This document shows positions 45,713 through 53,132 of a stretch of 64,000 bases of DNA, one piece after another. Position 1 is the first letter of the stretch, and the number at the start of each line of letters is the position of its first letter. The notes beneath the pieces were generated by a model. The model was not told the origin of the DNA and searched no databases. It saw only the letters and a list, made by a program, of their open reading frames with translations. The stretch covers positions 372,001 to 436,000 of the forward strand of contig CAWAUB010000007.1 of assembly GCA_963785155.1 (NCBI GenBank), in the 5' to 3' direction. This DNA comes from DASUSH01 sp963785155. Its GTDB lineage: Bacteria > Actinomycetota > Thermoleophilia > Solirubrobacterales > 70-9. A program made the translations under genes and the position numbers.

Positions 45713-45731
45713 GCCGGGCGTGACGCCCGGC
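45713..45731 (+). promoter_or_regulatory. Hairpin in the probable 5' leader of the cold-shock gene
   Basis: An 8-bp perfect stem (45713-45720 with 45724-45731) with a TGA loop. A TACGCT box lies upstream (about 45695-45700), which would give a leader of about 105 nt before the cold-shock ATG. Long structured leaders are usual for csp genes. The 210-bp spacer holds no gene. Confidence 0.4.
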
Positions 45732-45811
45732 TCCAACGTGCTCAGCGCTCCCCGTTCTCGGTCTTAGCAGCCCTCCGCGGTCCGCCGCACACGAGCGGAT
45801 CGGAGATCTGC

Positions 45812-46015
45812 ATGGCAACAGGAACAGTGAAGTGGTTCAGTGACGAGAAGGGCTTCGGCTTCATCACGCCGGACGATGGAAGCAAGGACGTCTTCGTTCA
45901 CCAGTCGGTGATCGCCGGCGAGGGCTTTCGCTCGCTCGCCGAGGGCGCGAAGGTCGAATACGAGTCGGAGGCAGACGAGAAGGGCCCGCGCGCGACCACG
46001 GCGCAGAGCGCGTAG
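45812..46015 (+). CDS. Cold-shock domain protein
   Basis: 67 aa, one CSD OB-fold. RNP1 is KGFGFITP and RNP2 is VFVHQS, in the expected order after GTVKWFSDE. It binds single-stranded RNA and DNA and acts as an RNA chaperone or antiterminator. The ATG is preceded by GGAG at 45802-45805. A long 5' leader with a hairpin and a strong terminator downstream make it a single-gene unit. Confidence 0.96.
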   Translation: MATGTVKWFSDEKGFGFITPDDGSKDVFVHQSVIAGEGFRSLAEGAKVEYESEADEKGPRATTAQSA

Positions 46016-46043
46016 TTGAAGCACGGACGGTCCTGACCGGGGG

Positions 46044-46068
46044 CGGCGCGCGAGGCTCTCGCGCGCCG
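46044..46068 (+). terminator. Intrinsic-type hairpin after the cold-shock gene
   Basis: An 11-bp perfect GC stem (46044-46054 with 46058-46068) with a three-base loop, 28 nt after the stop codon. No strong T-run follows, as is common in high-GC actinobacteria. Confidence 0.75.
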
Positions 46069-46085
46069 TCGTCGAATCAGCAGGG

Positions 46086-46673
46086 GTGCCCTCTCGCGTC
46101 TACGTGATCGAGCTCAGCCCCGCGGCGGGACGCCGGCGCGACCCGCGCATCCCTTGGGTCTACGTCGGCTCGAGCGCCCGCGATGCGGAGATTCGCTTCG
46201 CCCAGCACCGCCGCGGCTACAAGTCCTCTGGGCTCGTCAAGCGCTTCGCCCTCCGCCTTCGGCCTGACCTCTACGACGATCTCGGCCCGTTCAAGGGCTC
46301 ACGCGTTGCGCAGGAGGCCGAGGTCGCCCGCGCCGTCGAGCTGGCCGGCTGCGGCTTCGTCGCTCACTGCGACGGCACCTCCTACGGGCGCGACTCGGCC
46401 GACTGGGAGGAGTGGGACGCATCGCGGCTCGAACCCGTCGTCGGCCATGTGGATGCGGCTGTGGCCGAGCTCACCGAGTCTGCCTTCGAGCCCCTCGACG
46501 CGCACGATTGCGCTCGCCTGCTCCACGGCGAGCACGGGTTCTGGGTTACGGACTTCATCGACCAGGACGATCCACCGCCGGCCTACGGGCTCTTCGCGCA
46601 CGTACGACTCGACGCCCTGGAGGCCCAAATCGTGAGTAGCATCGAGCGCAATGGCCGACTGCGCGCATCTTGA
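46086..46673 (+). CDS. Protein with GIY-YIG-like N-terminal region
   Basis: 195 aa. RVYVIELSPAAGRRRDPRIP and WVYVGSSARDAEIRFAQHRR resemble the two conserved strands (xYV, YVGSS) and the Arg/His helix of GIY-YIG nucleases. A conserved Glu appears later (RVAQEAEVARAVELAGCGFV). The C-terminal half is acidic and unrecognised. Nuclease activity is not certain. The GTG start is 17 nt after the csp terminator hairpin. Its last 23 bp overlap the zinc-finger gene. Confidence 0.6.
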   Translation: MPSRVYVIELSPAAGRRRDPRIPWVYVGSSARDAEIRFAQHRRGYKSSGLVKRFALRLRPDLYDDLGPFKGSRVAQEAEVARAVELAGCGFVAHCDGTSYGRDSADWEEWDASRLEPVVGHVDAAVAELTESAFEPLDAHDCARLLHGEHGFWVTDFIDQDDPPPAYGLFAHVRLDALEAQIVSSIERNGRLRAS

Positions 46674-46965
46674 CCATTTGAAGGTGACCCGTCTTCCCGA
46701 AGCGGCCGAAGGCTGCGAGGAGTGCCTGGTGACGGGCGATCCCTGGGTCCATCTCCGCATCTGCCTCAACTGCGGCAAGGTGGGCTGCTGCGACAGCTCG
46801 CCGAACAAGCACGCCTCCCGGCACGCCGCGGCGGAGGGCCATCCGCTGATCCGCTCGATCGAGCCGGGCGAGGAGTGGTCGTACTGCTTCATCGACGAGG
46901 TGGGCCTCGAGCTTCCGGAGGTCACCGGGGAGACCCGGATCCCGCCCTCGCCGCTCGCCGGATGA
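46651..46965 (+). CDS. UBP-type zinc finger protein
   Basis: 104 aa, almost entirely one ZnF-UBP domain. The Cys/His ligands are spread over GCEECLVTGDPWVHLRICLN, CGKVGCCDSSPNKHASRHAA and EGHPLIRSIEPGEEWSYCFI. In eukaryotes this domain binds ubiquitin C-termini; in actinobacteria it is common as a stand-alone protein of unknown role. A TAGCAT box (46637-46642) inside the previous gene is 8 nt before the ATG, so it may have its own leaderless transcript. Confidence 0.88.
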   Translation: MADCAHLDHLKVTRLPEAAEGCEECLVTGDPWVHLRICLNCGKVGCCDSSPNKHASRHAAAEGHPLIRSIEPGEEWSYCFIDEVGLELPEVTGETRIPPSPLAG

Positions 46966-46978
46966 AAGAGTCCCGGCA

Positions 46979-47758
46979 ATGAACTCAGAGAACGAAGCCC
47001 CCGCAGTCCTGACCGAGCGCGCCGACGGCGTGCTGGTGATCACCCTCAACCGGCCCGAGGTCCGGAACGCCGTCAACGGCGCGCTCGCTGAGGGCGTCGG
47101 GACCGCGCTTGACGAACTCGACTCCGACAACGACCTCCGCCTCGGGATCCTCACGGGCGGTGGCGGCTTCTTCTGCGCCGGCATGGACCTCGGTGCCTTC
47201 GTCAAGGGCGAGTCGCCCTACTACGAGGGCCGTGGCTTCGCCGGCATCACTCAGCGGGCTTCGCGCAAGCCGCTGATCGCCGCGATCGAGGGCTTCGCGG
47301 TGGCCGGCGGCCTCGAGATCGCCCTCAGCTGCGACCTGATCGTCGCGGCCAAGGGAGCGAAGATGGGGATCCCCGAGTCGAAGCGCTCGCTGGTCGCGGC
47401 GGCCGGCGCGCTGCTCCGCCTGCCGCGCCGGATGCCGTACCACGCCGTCATGGAGCTCGCGCTCAGCGGCGACGCCTGGCCCGCGGAGCGCTTCCACGAG
47501 CTCGGCGTCGTCAATCGCCTGGTCGAGCCGGGGACCGCCCTGGACGAGGCGAAGGAGCTGGCGACCGCGATCGGCAAGAACGGCCCTCTCGCCCTGATCG
47601 CCTCCAAGCAGGTCCTGGAGCAGCAATTCGACTGGACTACGGAGGAGATGTGGCAGAAGCAGGCCGAGATCGTCGGTCCGGTGATGGTCTCGGAGGACGC
47701 GAAGGAGGGCGCGACCGCGTTCAAGGAGAAGCGCGACCCCGTGTGGAAGGGCCGCTGA
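46979..47758 (+). CDS. Enoyl-CoA hydratase/isomerase (crotonase) family
   Basis: 259 aa, the standard crotonase length. The CoA-binding and oxyanion-hole segments are GGGGFFCAGMDLGAF (near 58) and EGFAVAGGLEIALSCDLIVA (near 100). GIPESKRSLVAAAGALLRLP carries the Glu used in hydration, and VNRLVEPGTALDEAKELATA is the C-terminal helix region. It adds water to 2-enoyl-CoA, or catalyses a related step, in fatty-acid or side-chain degradation. It starts 14 nt after the zinc-finger gene and converges on the sulfatase gene. Confidence 0.9.
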   Translation: MNSENEAPAVLTERADGVLVITLNRPEVRNAVNGALAEGVGTALDELDSDNDLRLGILTGGGGFFCAGMDLGAFVKGESPYYEGRGFAGITQRASRKPLIAAIEGFAVAGGLEIALSCDLIVAAKGAKMGIPESKRSLVAAAGALLRLPRRMPYHAVMELALSGDAWPAERFHELGVVNRLVEPGTALDEAKELATAIGKNGPLALIASKQVLEQQFDWTTEEMWQKQAEIVGPVMVSEDAKEGATAFKEKRDPVWKGR

Positions 47759-47875
47759 GCAGGTGCCGGAGGATTTTCAGACGAGGGTTCTGACCCGCGA
47801 CTTGCGGAGGCGATCGCGTTCAGGCGCCGTATCTCCGTCGGCGCGGGTTTGGTTCCCCGGGCGAATGCGCTGGGC

Positions 47876-49456
47876 TTACTCGCAGAAGGGCTGTCCCGAA
47901 GCCCTGTCGTCCCGACCCTTGATCCCGGCACAGTGGCTTAGCCGCGCAAGTCGATCGGCGAGCCGCTTTAGATCGGCACCGCCGAGGTCGGCGCTTTCGA
48001 CCCGATTGTCGAGCTGGTATGGATCCTGAGCGAGGTCGTAGAGCTCGCGCTCGAAGGCCGGGCGGCATACGAGCGTCTCAAGATCGGGGATCTCGCGGTG
48101 CTCGACGTAGGCGACCACGCGCGTCCGCATTGCTGCGAACTCGCAGCTCTCCCTCGGCGAGTTTCGGCGATGGCCATTGGTGAACGTCGTGAGCAGCGCC
48201 CGGGCCGCGGCCCAACGAGGATGGCGCTCTTGCAAGAAGGGCACGAGCGACCGCCCGTCCATCGTTCGGCAGTCGCTCGCGGAGCGGCAGGCCTTCGTTC
48301 CCGCGAGCTCGAGGATGGTCGGAGCCAGATCGATGTTCGCCGTCGGGGCTTCGATTCGTTTTGGCTCGCGCCTGGCCGTAGCGGGCGTCCGGATAACGAG
48401 CGGCACGCGGATCGCCTCCTCGTAGGCCTGCGCCTTCTGCGCGGGGATCGCGTGCTCGCCCTGCAGGAAGCCATTGTCGGATGTGAAGACAATCACCGTC
48501 TCGTCGAGTTCGCCGGAACTTCGCAGTTCCTTGACGATGCGCTTGACGCCGCGGTCGACCGCGCGAAGCGAGGCGACTCGGCAGCGGTAGTTCCTGCGTA
48601 TCCCGCGAATCCGCGCAGCGGAGAGCCGGTCGTCTTGGCGAAATGCCGGCTTGTCGGAGAGGTCCTCCTCGGCGAAAGAGGGAGGCGATGGCAGGGCCTC
48701 CCGCGCGAAGCGCCTGAAGTCGCCGGGCAGGGGAAGCGCGGTTCGACCGCATCCTCCCTTGACCGCGCGCGACTGACCGTGCGGAGCGAAGTGGTCGAGG
48801 GCGAGAAAGAACGGCCGCTCGCCGGCCGAGTCCCGGATCAGTCGGACAGCCCAGCGGTTGAGCACCGTCGACAGGTATTCGGACTTGCCGGATCCGTGGC
48901 CCTTGACCTGCCCATCGACGGCGAGCTCGTAGTCGAAGTACCCATAGGGCTTCAGCATCGTCACCCAGTCGTGCCATCCGGGCGCGGGGGCCGAGGGGGT
49001 GAGCGCAAACCTCTCGTAGTTGTTCAGGAACTTCCCGACGTGTGCGGTGCGGTAGCCGGCGCGCGCGAGCCACGCCGGCAGGGTGTTGCGCTTTTCTTGG
49101 AGCTTCTCGTAGCCGTCGGGGTTCGAGCGGACACCGTGATTGTGGGGATACTGGCCGGTAAGGAGGCTGGCCCGCGAGGGGCAGCAAAGGGGCGAGGCGA
49201 CGATGTGGTCCGTGAAGGTCACCCCGCGATCGGCAAGGAGTCGATGGACGTTCGGCATCGTTCGGCGGTTGAGCGACGTCAGGGTCTGATCGTCGGTCTG
49301 GATGATCACGATGTTCGGGCCGTCGATGCGGCGCTTCGATCCAGCATGAGAATCAAGTCGCGAGATCGTCAGCGCGCAGATCGCGAGAAACAGGACGGCG
49401 ATCAGCCAGGCATAGGCGCGCAGCGAGAGCGGGAAAGCACGGCGAAGCGGGGCCAT
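47876..49456 (-). CDS. Membrane-anchored type I sulfatase (alkaline-phosphatase superfamily)
   Basis: 526 aa. An N-terminal helix (residues 14-31) anchors it or acts as a signal. NIVIIQTDDQT holds the metal-binding Asp pair. PLCCPSRASLLTGQYPHNHG contains the CxPSR motif with Cys91 as the residue changed to formylglycine. VGKFLNNY and VIVFTSDNGFLQGEHAIP carry further active-site residues. It hydrolyses a sulfate ester outside the membrane; the substrate is unknown. A formylglycine-generating enzyme is not in the window. A small membrane protein gene lies 9 nt upstream. Confidence 0.92.
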   Translation of the reverse strand: MAPLRRAFPLSLRAYAWLIAVLFLAICALTISRLDSHAGSKRRIDGPNIVIIQTDDQTLTSLNRRTMPNVHRLLADRGVTFTDHIVASPLCCPSRASLLTGQYPHNHGVRSNPDGYEKLQEKRNTLPAWLARAGYRTAHVGKFLNNYERFALTPSAPAPGWHDWVTMLKPYGYFDYELAVDGQVKGHGSGKSEYLSTVLNRWAVRLIRDSAGERPFFLALDHFAPHGQSRAVKGGCGRTALPLPGDFRRFAREALPSPPSFAEEDLSDKPAFRQDDRLSAARIRGIRRNYRCRVASLRAVDRGVKRIVKELRSSGELDETVIVFTSDNGFLQGEHAIPAQKAQAYEEAIRVPLVIRTPATARREPKRIEAPTANIDLAPTILELAGTKACRSASDCRTMDGRSLVPFLQERHPRWAAARALLTTFTNGHRRNSPRESCEFAAMRTRVVAYVEHREIPDLETLVCRPAFERELYDLAQDPYQLDNRVESADLGGADLKRLADRLARLSHCAGIKGRDDRASGQPFCE

Positions 49457-49465
49457 CAGCTCCGC

Positions 49466-49633
49466 CTACAGCCGCGACTGCAGGCGTCGGTCGAGCGCAA
49501 TGATCAGAGGAATCCCGACGGCGAGATACAGGCCTACGCTGGCGATCGCGGTGAGCAGCAAGATCTCGACAACCCAGATGCCGACGTCGATCAGCCAAGT
49601 GGTGAGGAGGGTCTCCAGTTCGCGCAAGGTCAT
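49466..49633 (-). CDS. 55-aa membrane protein upstream of the sulfatase
   Basis: A short gene read directly from the sequence. It starts MTLRELETLLTTWLIDVG, has one long hydrophobic stretch (IWVVEILLLTAIASVGLYLA, then VGIPLIIAL) and ends DRRLQSRL at a TAG. Codon use fits the neighbours. It lies 9 nt before the sulfatase ATG, with GGAG between, so the two form an operon. It may be a small helper or anchor of the sulfatase; there is no direct evidence of function. Confidence 0.6.
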   Translation of the reverse strand: MTLRELETLLTTWLIDVGIWVVEILLLTAIASVGLYLAVGIPLIIALDRRLQSRL

Positions 49634-49663
49634 TCGGTTTTACCTGCCCCGCCGCGGACCGAA

Positions 49664-49701
49664 CATGGGGCGGACACCCCATCTGGGGGTCAGACCCCAT
49701 T
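49664..49701. repeat. Paired palindromes incl. GGGTC-A-GACCC (dispersed family, copy 3)
   Basis: Two adjacent inverted repeats: ATGGGG/CCCCAT around six bases (about 49665-49682), and TGGGGGTC/GACCCCA around a central A (about 49684-49699). They lie in the 102-bp spacer between the divergent small membrane protein and histidine kinase genes. Confidence 0.6.
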
Positions 49702-49735
49702 TACCCTCGCTGCGCTGATGCCATCCTGAGGGGCG

Positions 49736-50722
49736 ATGAGGACTCTGATTGCCCACTGGCGAAAGCTGCCACTCTTCTGGCAGATCTTCGCGCCTAACGC
49801 CGCGATCCTGATCGCCGCGACCGTGGTCCTCGCGATTTCGCCGGCGACGATCTCGGACCCGATCGTCTCGCGCGAGGCGGTCGTCGTCGCGGTCGGGCTC
49901 CTCCTGCTCTTGGCGGTCAACTTCCTCGTGATCAGGCGGGCCCTTAGGCCGGTCGAAGAGCTCACCGGGGTGATGAAGCAGGTCGACCTGCTCCTTCCCG
50001 GGCAGCGGGTCTCGCTTTCGACTCGAAGCTCGGAGATCGACGAGCTTGGCTCGGTCTTCAACCGGATGCTCGAGCGTCTCGAGACCGAGCGCCGGCAGAT
50101 GGGCCGAAGGACATTGATCGCCCAGGAGGAGGAGCGACGCCGCCTCGCCCGCGAGCTCCACGATGAGCTCAACCAGAGCATCGCCGGCGTCATGCTCAGC
50201 TTGCGCAGCATCGCCGCCGAAAGTGACGGCCGGGCCGGCGCCGAACTTCGCGCAGCGCAGGAGGAGCTGCGATCGGTCAGCGCCGAGGTCGAGAACATCG
50301 TCAACCGCCTTCGGCCGGAAACGCTCGACGACCTCGGCCTGCTCAGCGCCCTGGTCGTACTCGGGGAGCAGTTCTCGCAGCGGAGCGGGATCAAGCTCGA
50401 GCGCCAGTTCGCGAATGGCCTGCCGGCCCTCGATTCGGAGGCCGAGCTCGTCGTCTACCGGGTCGCTCAGGAGAGCCTGACCAACGTCGCCGTCCATGCG
50501 AACGCGGCCAGCGTAGTCATGGAGGTCGCCCCCCACGGCGACGATGTTCGGCTCACCGTCAAGGACGATGGAATCGGTCTGAACGGCCACGACGAGGGAA
50601 ACGGGATCCGAGGAATGCGCGAGCGCGCGCTCTTGGTCCGAGCCAGGCTGGCGATCGGCGCGGGCCCGGAAGGCCGCGGTACTCAGGTCGAGCTGGTCGT
50701 TCCGGCGCAAACGCGACGATGA
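49736..50722 (+). CDS. NarL-type sensor histidine kinase (HisKA_3)
   Basis: 328 aa. Two membrane helices (about 20-40 and 48-66) flank only a very short outer loop, so it senses something in or near the membrane. A HAMP-like segment (RALRPVEELTGVMKQVDLLL) follows. The phospho-acceptor is His142 in RRRLARELHDELNQS. The ATPase N-box is QESLTNVAVHANA, and the G-box region is DDGIGLNGHDEGNGIRGMRE. It overlaps the response regulator gene by 4 nt (ATGA), so the pair is a two-component system. Confidence 0.94.
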   Translation: MRTLIAHWRKLPLFWQIFAPNAAILIAATVVLAISPATISDPIVSREAVVVAVGLLLLLAVNFLVIRRALRPVEELTGVMKQVDLLLPGQRVSLSTRSSEIDELGSVFNRMLERLETERRQMGRRTLIAQEEERRRLARELHDELNQSIAGVMLSLRSIAAESDGRAGAELRAAQEELRSVSAEVENIVNRLRPETLDDLGLLSALVVLGEQFSQRSGIKLERQFANGLPALDSEAELVVYRVAQESLTNVAVHANAASVVMEVAPHGDDVRLTVKDDGIGLNGHDEGNGIRGMRERALLVRARLAIGAGPEGRGTQVELVVPAQTRR

Positions 50723-51375
50723 CCCCGCTGAAGGCCAAAATCCTCCTTGCCGACGATCACGCGATGGTCCGTCGTGGGCTACGAGCGATCCTCGATTCCG
50801 AGCCGGATCTCGAGGTCGCCGCCGAGGCGGGAGATGGACGCGAGGCGCTTGAGGCCGCCATCTCTGACGACTTCGACTTGGCGATCCTCGATGTGACGAT
50901 GCCCCGGCTCACTGGCCTGCAGGCGGCTCGTGAACTCTCGTCCCGAAAGCCGGAACTGCGCGTGCTGATCCTCTCGATGCATCACAACGAGCAGTACTTC
51001 TTCGAGGCGCTGCGCGTCGGCGCATCCGGGTACGTGCTCAAGTCCGCCGCCGACCGCGACCTGGTCGAAGCCTGCCGCGCCGCGCTCAGGGGAGAACCGT
51101 TCATCTACCCGCCGGCCGTGAAGAGCCTGATGCGCGACTACCTCGAGCGGGCGCGCGAGGGGGAGGAGATCCCAGGGGACGTGTTGACGCCGCGCGAGCT
51201 GGAGATCGTGAAGCTGGTCGCCGAGGGATTGAGCAATCGCGAGATCGCCGAGGAGCTTGTGATCAGCGAGAAGACGGTCGAGAGGCACCGGGCGAACGTC
51301 CTCGAGAAGCTCGGGATGCACGATCGCGTCGAGCTGACGCGCTACGCGATCCGACGGGGACTGGTCGAGGCCTAG
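50719..51375 (+). CDS. NarL/FixJ-family response regulator
   Basis: 218 aa. The receiver domain (residues 5-125) has the acidic pocket DD (12-13), phospho-acceptor Asp58 in LAILDVTMPRLTGL, and Lys in YVLKSAADRDL. The C-terminal LuxR-type helix-turn-helix (155-215) reads LTPRELEIVKLVAEGLSNRE, then ISEKTVERHRANVLEKLGMH. The start overlaps the histidine kinase stop by ATGA. Targets are unknown. A two-way terminator hairpin lies after it. Confidence 0.95.
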   Translation: MTPLKAKILLADDHAMVRRGLRAILDSEPDLEVAAEAGDGREALEAAISDDFDLAILDVTMPRLTGLQAARELSSRKPELRVLILSMHHNEQYFFEALRVGASGYVLKSAADRDLVEACRAALRGEPFIYPPAVKSLMRDYLERAREGEEIPGDVLTPRELEIVKLVAEGLSNREIAEELVISEKTVERHRANVLEKLGMHDRVELTRYAIRRGLVEA

Positions 51376-51386
51376 GGGGAGGCAGA

Positions 51387-51406
51387 CGGGGCCATCCCTG
51401 GCCCCG
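51387..51406. terminator. Bidirectional terminator hairpin
   Basis: A perfect 8-bp GC-rich stem with a TCCC loop lies between the response regulator (ends 51375) and the convergent RTX-repeat gene (ends 51423). Confidence 0.7.
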
Positions 51407-51422
51407 CCGTTCGCTCGCCCTC

Positions 51423-52295
51423 CTACTGAACCGTCTCGCAGTTCGCGGCGACGCTGTCCTTGCTGTCGGCGATGGCGATGTCATTGCCCGAGCCGCAGTT
51501 GAGCCTGTCGGGGCCTTCGCCTCCCTTGAGCACGTCATCGCCTGCGCCGCCTTTCAGTTTGTCGGCGCCGGCGTTGCCGAAGAGGCGGTCGTTGCCCTGG
51601 TTGCCGGCGAGCTCGTCGCGGGCGTTGCCGCCTGAGACGGTGTCGTTGCCGGCCTGCCCGCGGACGTTGTCATCCTTCCCGTCGCCGCGGAGCCCGTCGT
51701 CGCCGTCGCCGCCGCGCAGGGTGTCGGGATCGTCTCCGCCCTCGAGCATGTCGGCGTCCGCGTCTCCGGAGATCGTGTCCTCTCCCGCGTCGCCGTCGAC
51801 ATCGTCGCGCCCCGGCCCGCCACTGGCGGTGTCATTGCCGGCGCCGCCGTCGAGCTCGTCGTTGCCGGCGTCGGCGATGAGCGTGTCGTTCCCGGCTGCG
51901 CCGTAGAGCTGGTCGTCGCCGTCGCCCGCCACGATCGAGTCGTCGCCGCTGCCTCCGGCGAGCAGGTCGATCCCGAGCTCTCCGAGGAGCGAGTCGGCAC
52001 CGTCGCCGCCGTCGAGGATGTCGGCCCCAGCTTGGCCATTCAGGCAATCGTCGCCGGGCAGGCCGCTGATCGCGTCGTCGCCGTCGCCACCACGGAGGAG
52101 ATCCCGAACAGCGGTCCCGACTATGCGGTCGTTCTCGGCGTCGCCCTGCAGGGCGCTGCCGTCGACCGGGTTGCAGTTGCCTTCGAGATATGGGGACTGC
52201 TGGTCAGGCGGAAGCGGCGTTGTCGCGGCTGCGGCGACACCCGCAAGCACCAGCGCGAGGAATCCCGCGAGCGCTCCAATCGTTCTCAACTTCAC
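51423..52295 (-). CDS. Secreted RTX-type calcium-binding repeat protein
   Basis: 290 aa. A signal peptide (LRTIGALAGFLALVLAGVAAA) is followed by a short unique region. From residue 60 to 270 there are about 20 nonapeptide repeats of the GGxGxDxLx type (for example GGDGDDAISGLPGDDCLNGQ). These form a Ca2+-loaded parallel beta-roll. No protease, lipase or adhesin domain is attached. The GTG at 52295 is preferred because GGAGG lies 11 nt upstream and the signal peptide then begins at residue 2; an upstream start would add 35 basic residues. The encoding DNA is itself repetitive. Confidence 0.86.
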   Translation of the reverse strand: MKLRTIGALAGFLALVLAGVAAAATTPLPPDQQSPYLEGNCNPVDGSALQGDAENDRIVGTAVRDLLRGGDGDDAISGLPGDDCLNGQAGADILDGGDGADSLLGELGIDLLAGGSGDDSIVAGDGDDQLYGAAGNDTLIADAGNDELDGGAGNDTASGGPGRDDVDGDAGEDTISGDADADMLEGGDDPDTLRGGDGDDGLRGDGKDDNVRGQAGNDTVSGGNARDELAGNQGNDRLFGNAGADKLKGGAGDDVLKGGEGPDRLNCGSGNDIAIADSKDSVAANCETVQ

Positions 52296-52406
52296 GTTTC
52301 GATGAACCTCCAATCGGCGAGCCAGCGCGCATACGCGAGTCGCCCGGTTGACAATTTCACCTTCCCGCCGCCCCTGCCCTCGGCCGCGTGCGGCCGCCAA
52401 GATGGA

Positions 52407-52700
52407 TCAGTTGTCTTGTCGGTCCCCAGGATCCGCGTCCGCAGCGGACACTCGAGGCGCGATCGCCAGGACCATCAAGTAAAGAAGAGCCGCGCAAGCA
52501 GCCACCGCCGCGCTCCAGACGGGCTCAACCTCTCCGGGATCCGCTCCGAAGGTGAAGGCGGACCCGGCGACGAGGCCGACGAAGCCCGTTTCGATCGCTC
52601 GCCTGTGCGCGCGACCAAGTCGTCGGAGCGGGATCGCCGCCCCGATTGCGGCCCCCGCGGTTAGCCCGATCGCAGCGTTTTCGGCAAGCCTTTGTGCCAC
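52407..52700 (-). CDS. Small membrane protein, unknown
   Basis: 97 aa with two or three hydrophobic stretches (NAAIGLTAGAAIGAAIPL, IETGFVGLVAGSAFTFGA, AAVAACAALLYLMVLAIA) and an acidic tail. No family recognised. It stands alone 111 nt upstream of the RTX gene on the same strand. Base composition fits coding, but no strong start signal was seen. Confidence 0.45.
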   Translation of the reverse strand: MAQRLAENAAIGLTAGAAIGAAIPLRRLGRAHRRAIETGFVGLVAGSAFTFGADPGEVEPVWSAAVAACAALLYLMVLAIAPRVSAADADPGDRQDN

Positions 52701-52734
52701 GAGGCGAGTATCGGGAACGCGGCGAGACTCGGAA

Positions 52735-52752
52735 ATGGGGTGTCGACCCCAT
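52735..52752. repeat. ATGGGGT-GTCG-ACCCCAT palindrome (related to the dispersed family)
   Basis: A perfect 7-bp inverted repeat with a four-base loop in the 207-bp spacer before the small protein gene. It shares the AAATGGGGT arm with copy 3 but has a different centre. Confidence 0.55.
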
Positions 52753-52815
52753 CCGATTCAAGACCGCCGGCGTCTAGCTTTCGAAGCGGAGCACCACCCG
52801 CTCCCCCCTGTACCC

Positions 52816-52852
52816 GCGGCGGGCCCGAGCCACGATCGGTCGGGCCCGCCGC
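52816..52852. terminator. Long GC-rich hairpin in the 52.7-52.9 kb spacer
   Basis: A 13-bp perfect stem (52816-52828 with 52840-52852) and an 11-base loop. It lies 56 nt before the small protein gene at 52908, so it could end an upstream transcript or be part of the leader of that gene. The rest of the spacer (52701-52907) shows no gene. Confidence 0.55.
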
Positions 52853-52907
52853 CCAAAGCTTGAGCGGCCACGAAAGAAACACGCCGTGTTCGGATAGGAG
52901 GACTGAC

Positions 52908-53132
52908 ATGCACTCGTTTCAGACTCAGGACCTCGACCTCGCCGAGATCAGCGCGAGTGGGTTGGGCGACGAGACCCGGGAGGTGAAGGCGGCGTTTCCG
53001 ATGCATTACGCGTCCGGTGCCGCGAGCACGTCGTCTTTTGAGGACGAGTTCTTGGTGATGGGAATGGAGCCGACGCGGTTCAACGGAACACCGGCCCCCG
53101 ACGAGGCGATCGCTGCGGAGCTGGTCTCGTGA
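52908..53132 (+). CDS. 74-aa acidic protein coupled to an oxidoreductase
   Basis: Strong start: AGGAGGA at 52896-52902 before the ATG. The protein starts MHSFQTQDLDLAEISASG, is acidic throughout and has a middle part (FPMHYASGAASTSSFEDEFL) rich in small residues. There is no signal peptide, helix or known domain. Its stop overlaps the ATG of the oxidoreductase gene by 4 nt. Size and architecture would fit a modified-peptide precursor or a small partner of the enzyme, but neither is shown by the sequence. Confidence 0.7.
   Translation: MHSFQTQDLDLAEISASGLGDETREVKAAFPMHYASGAASTSSFEDEFLVMGMEPTRFNGTPAPDEAIAAELVS

Noticed and set aside
51470..52060. Tandem DNA repeat or CRISPR-like array
   Set aside because: The periodicity is 27 bp and matches GGxGxDxLx codons of an RTX protein. 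There are no identical repeats with unique spacers.
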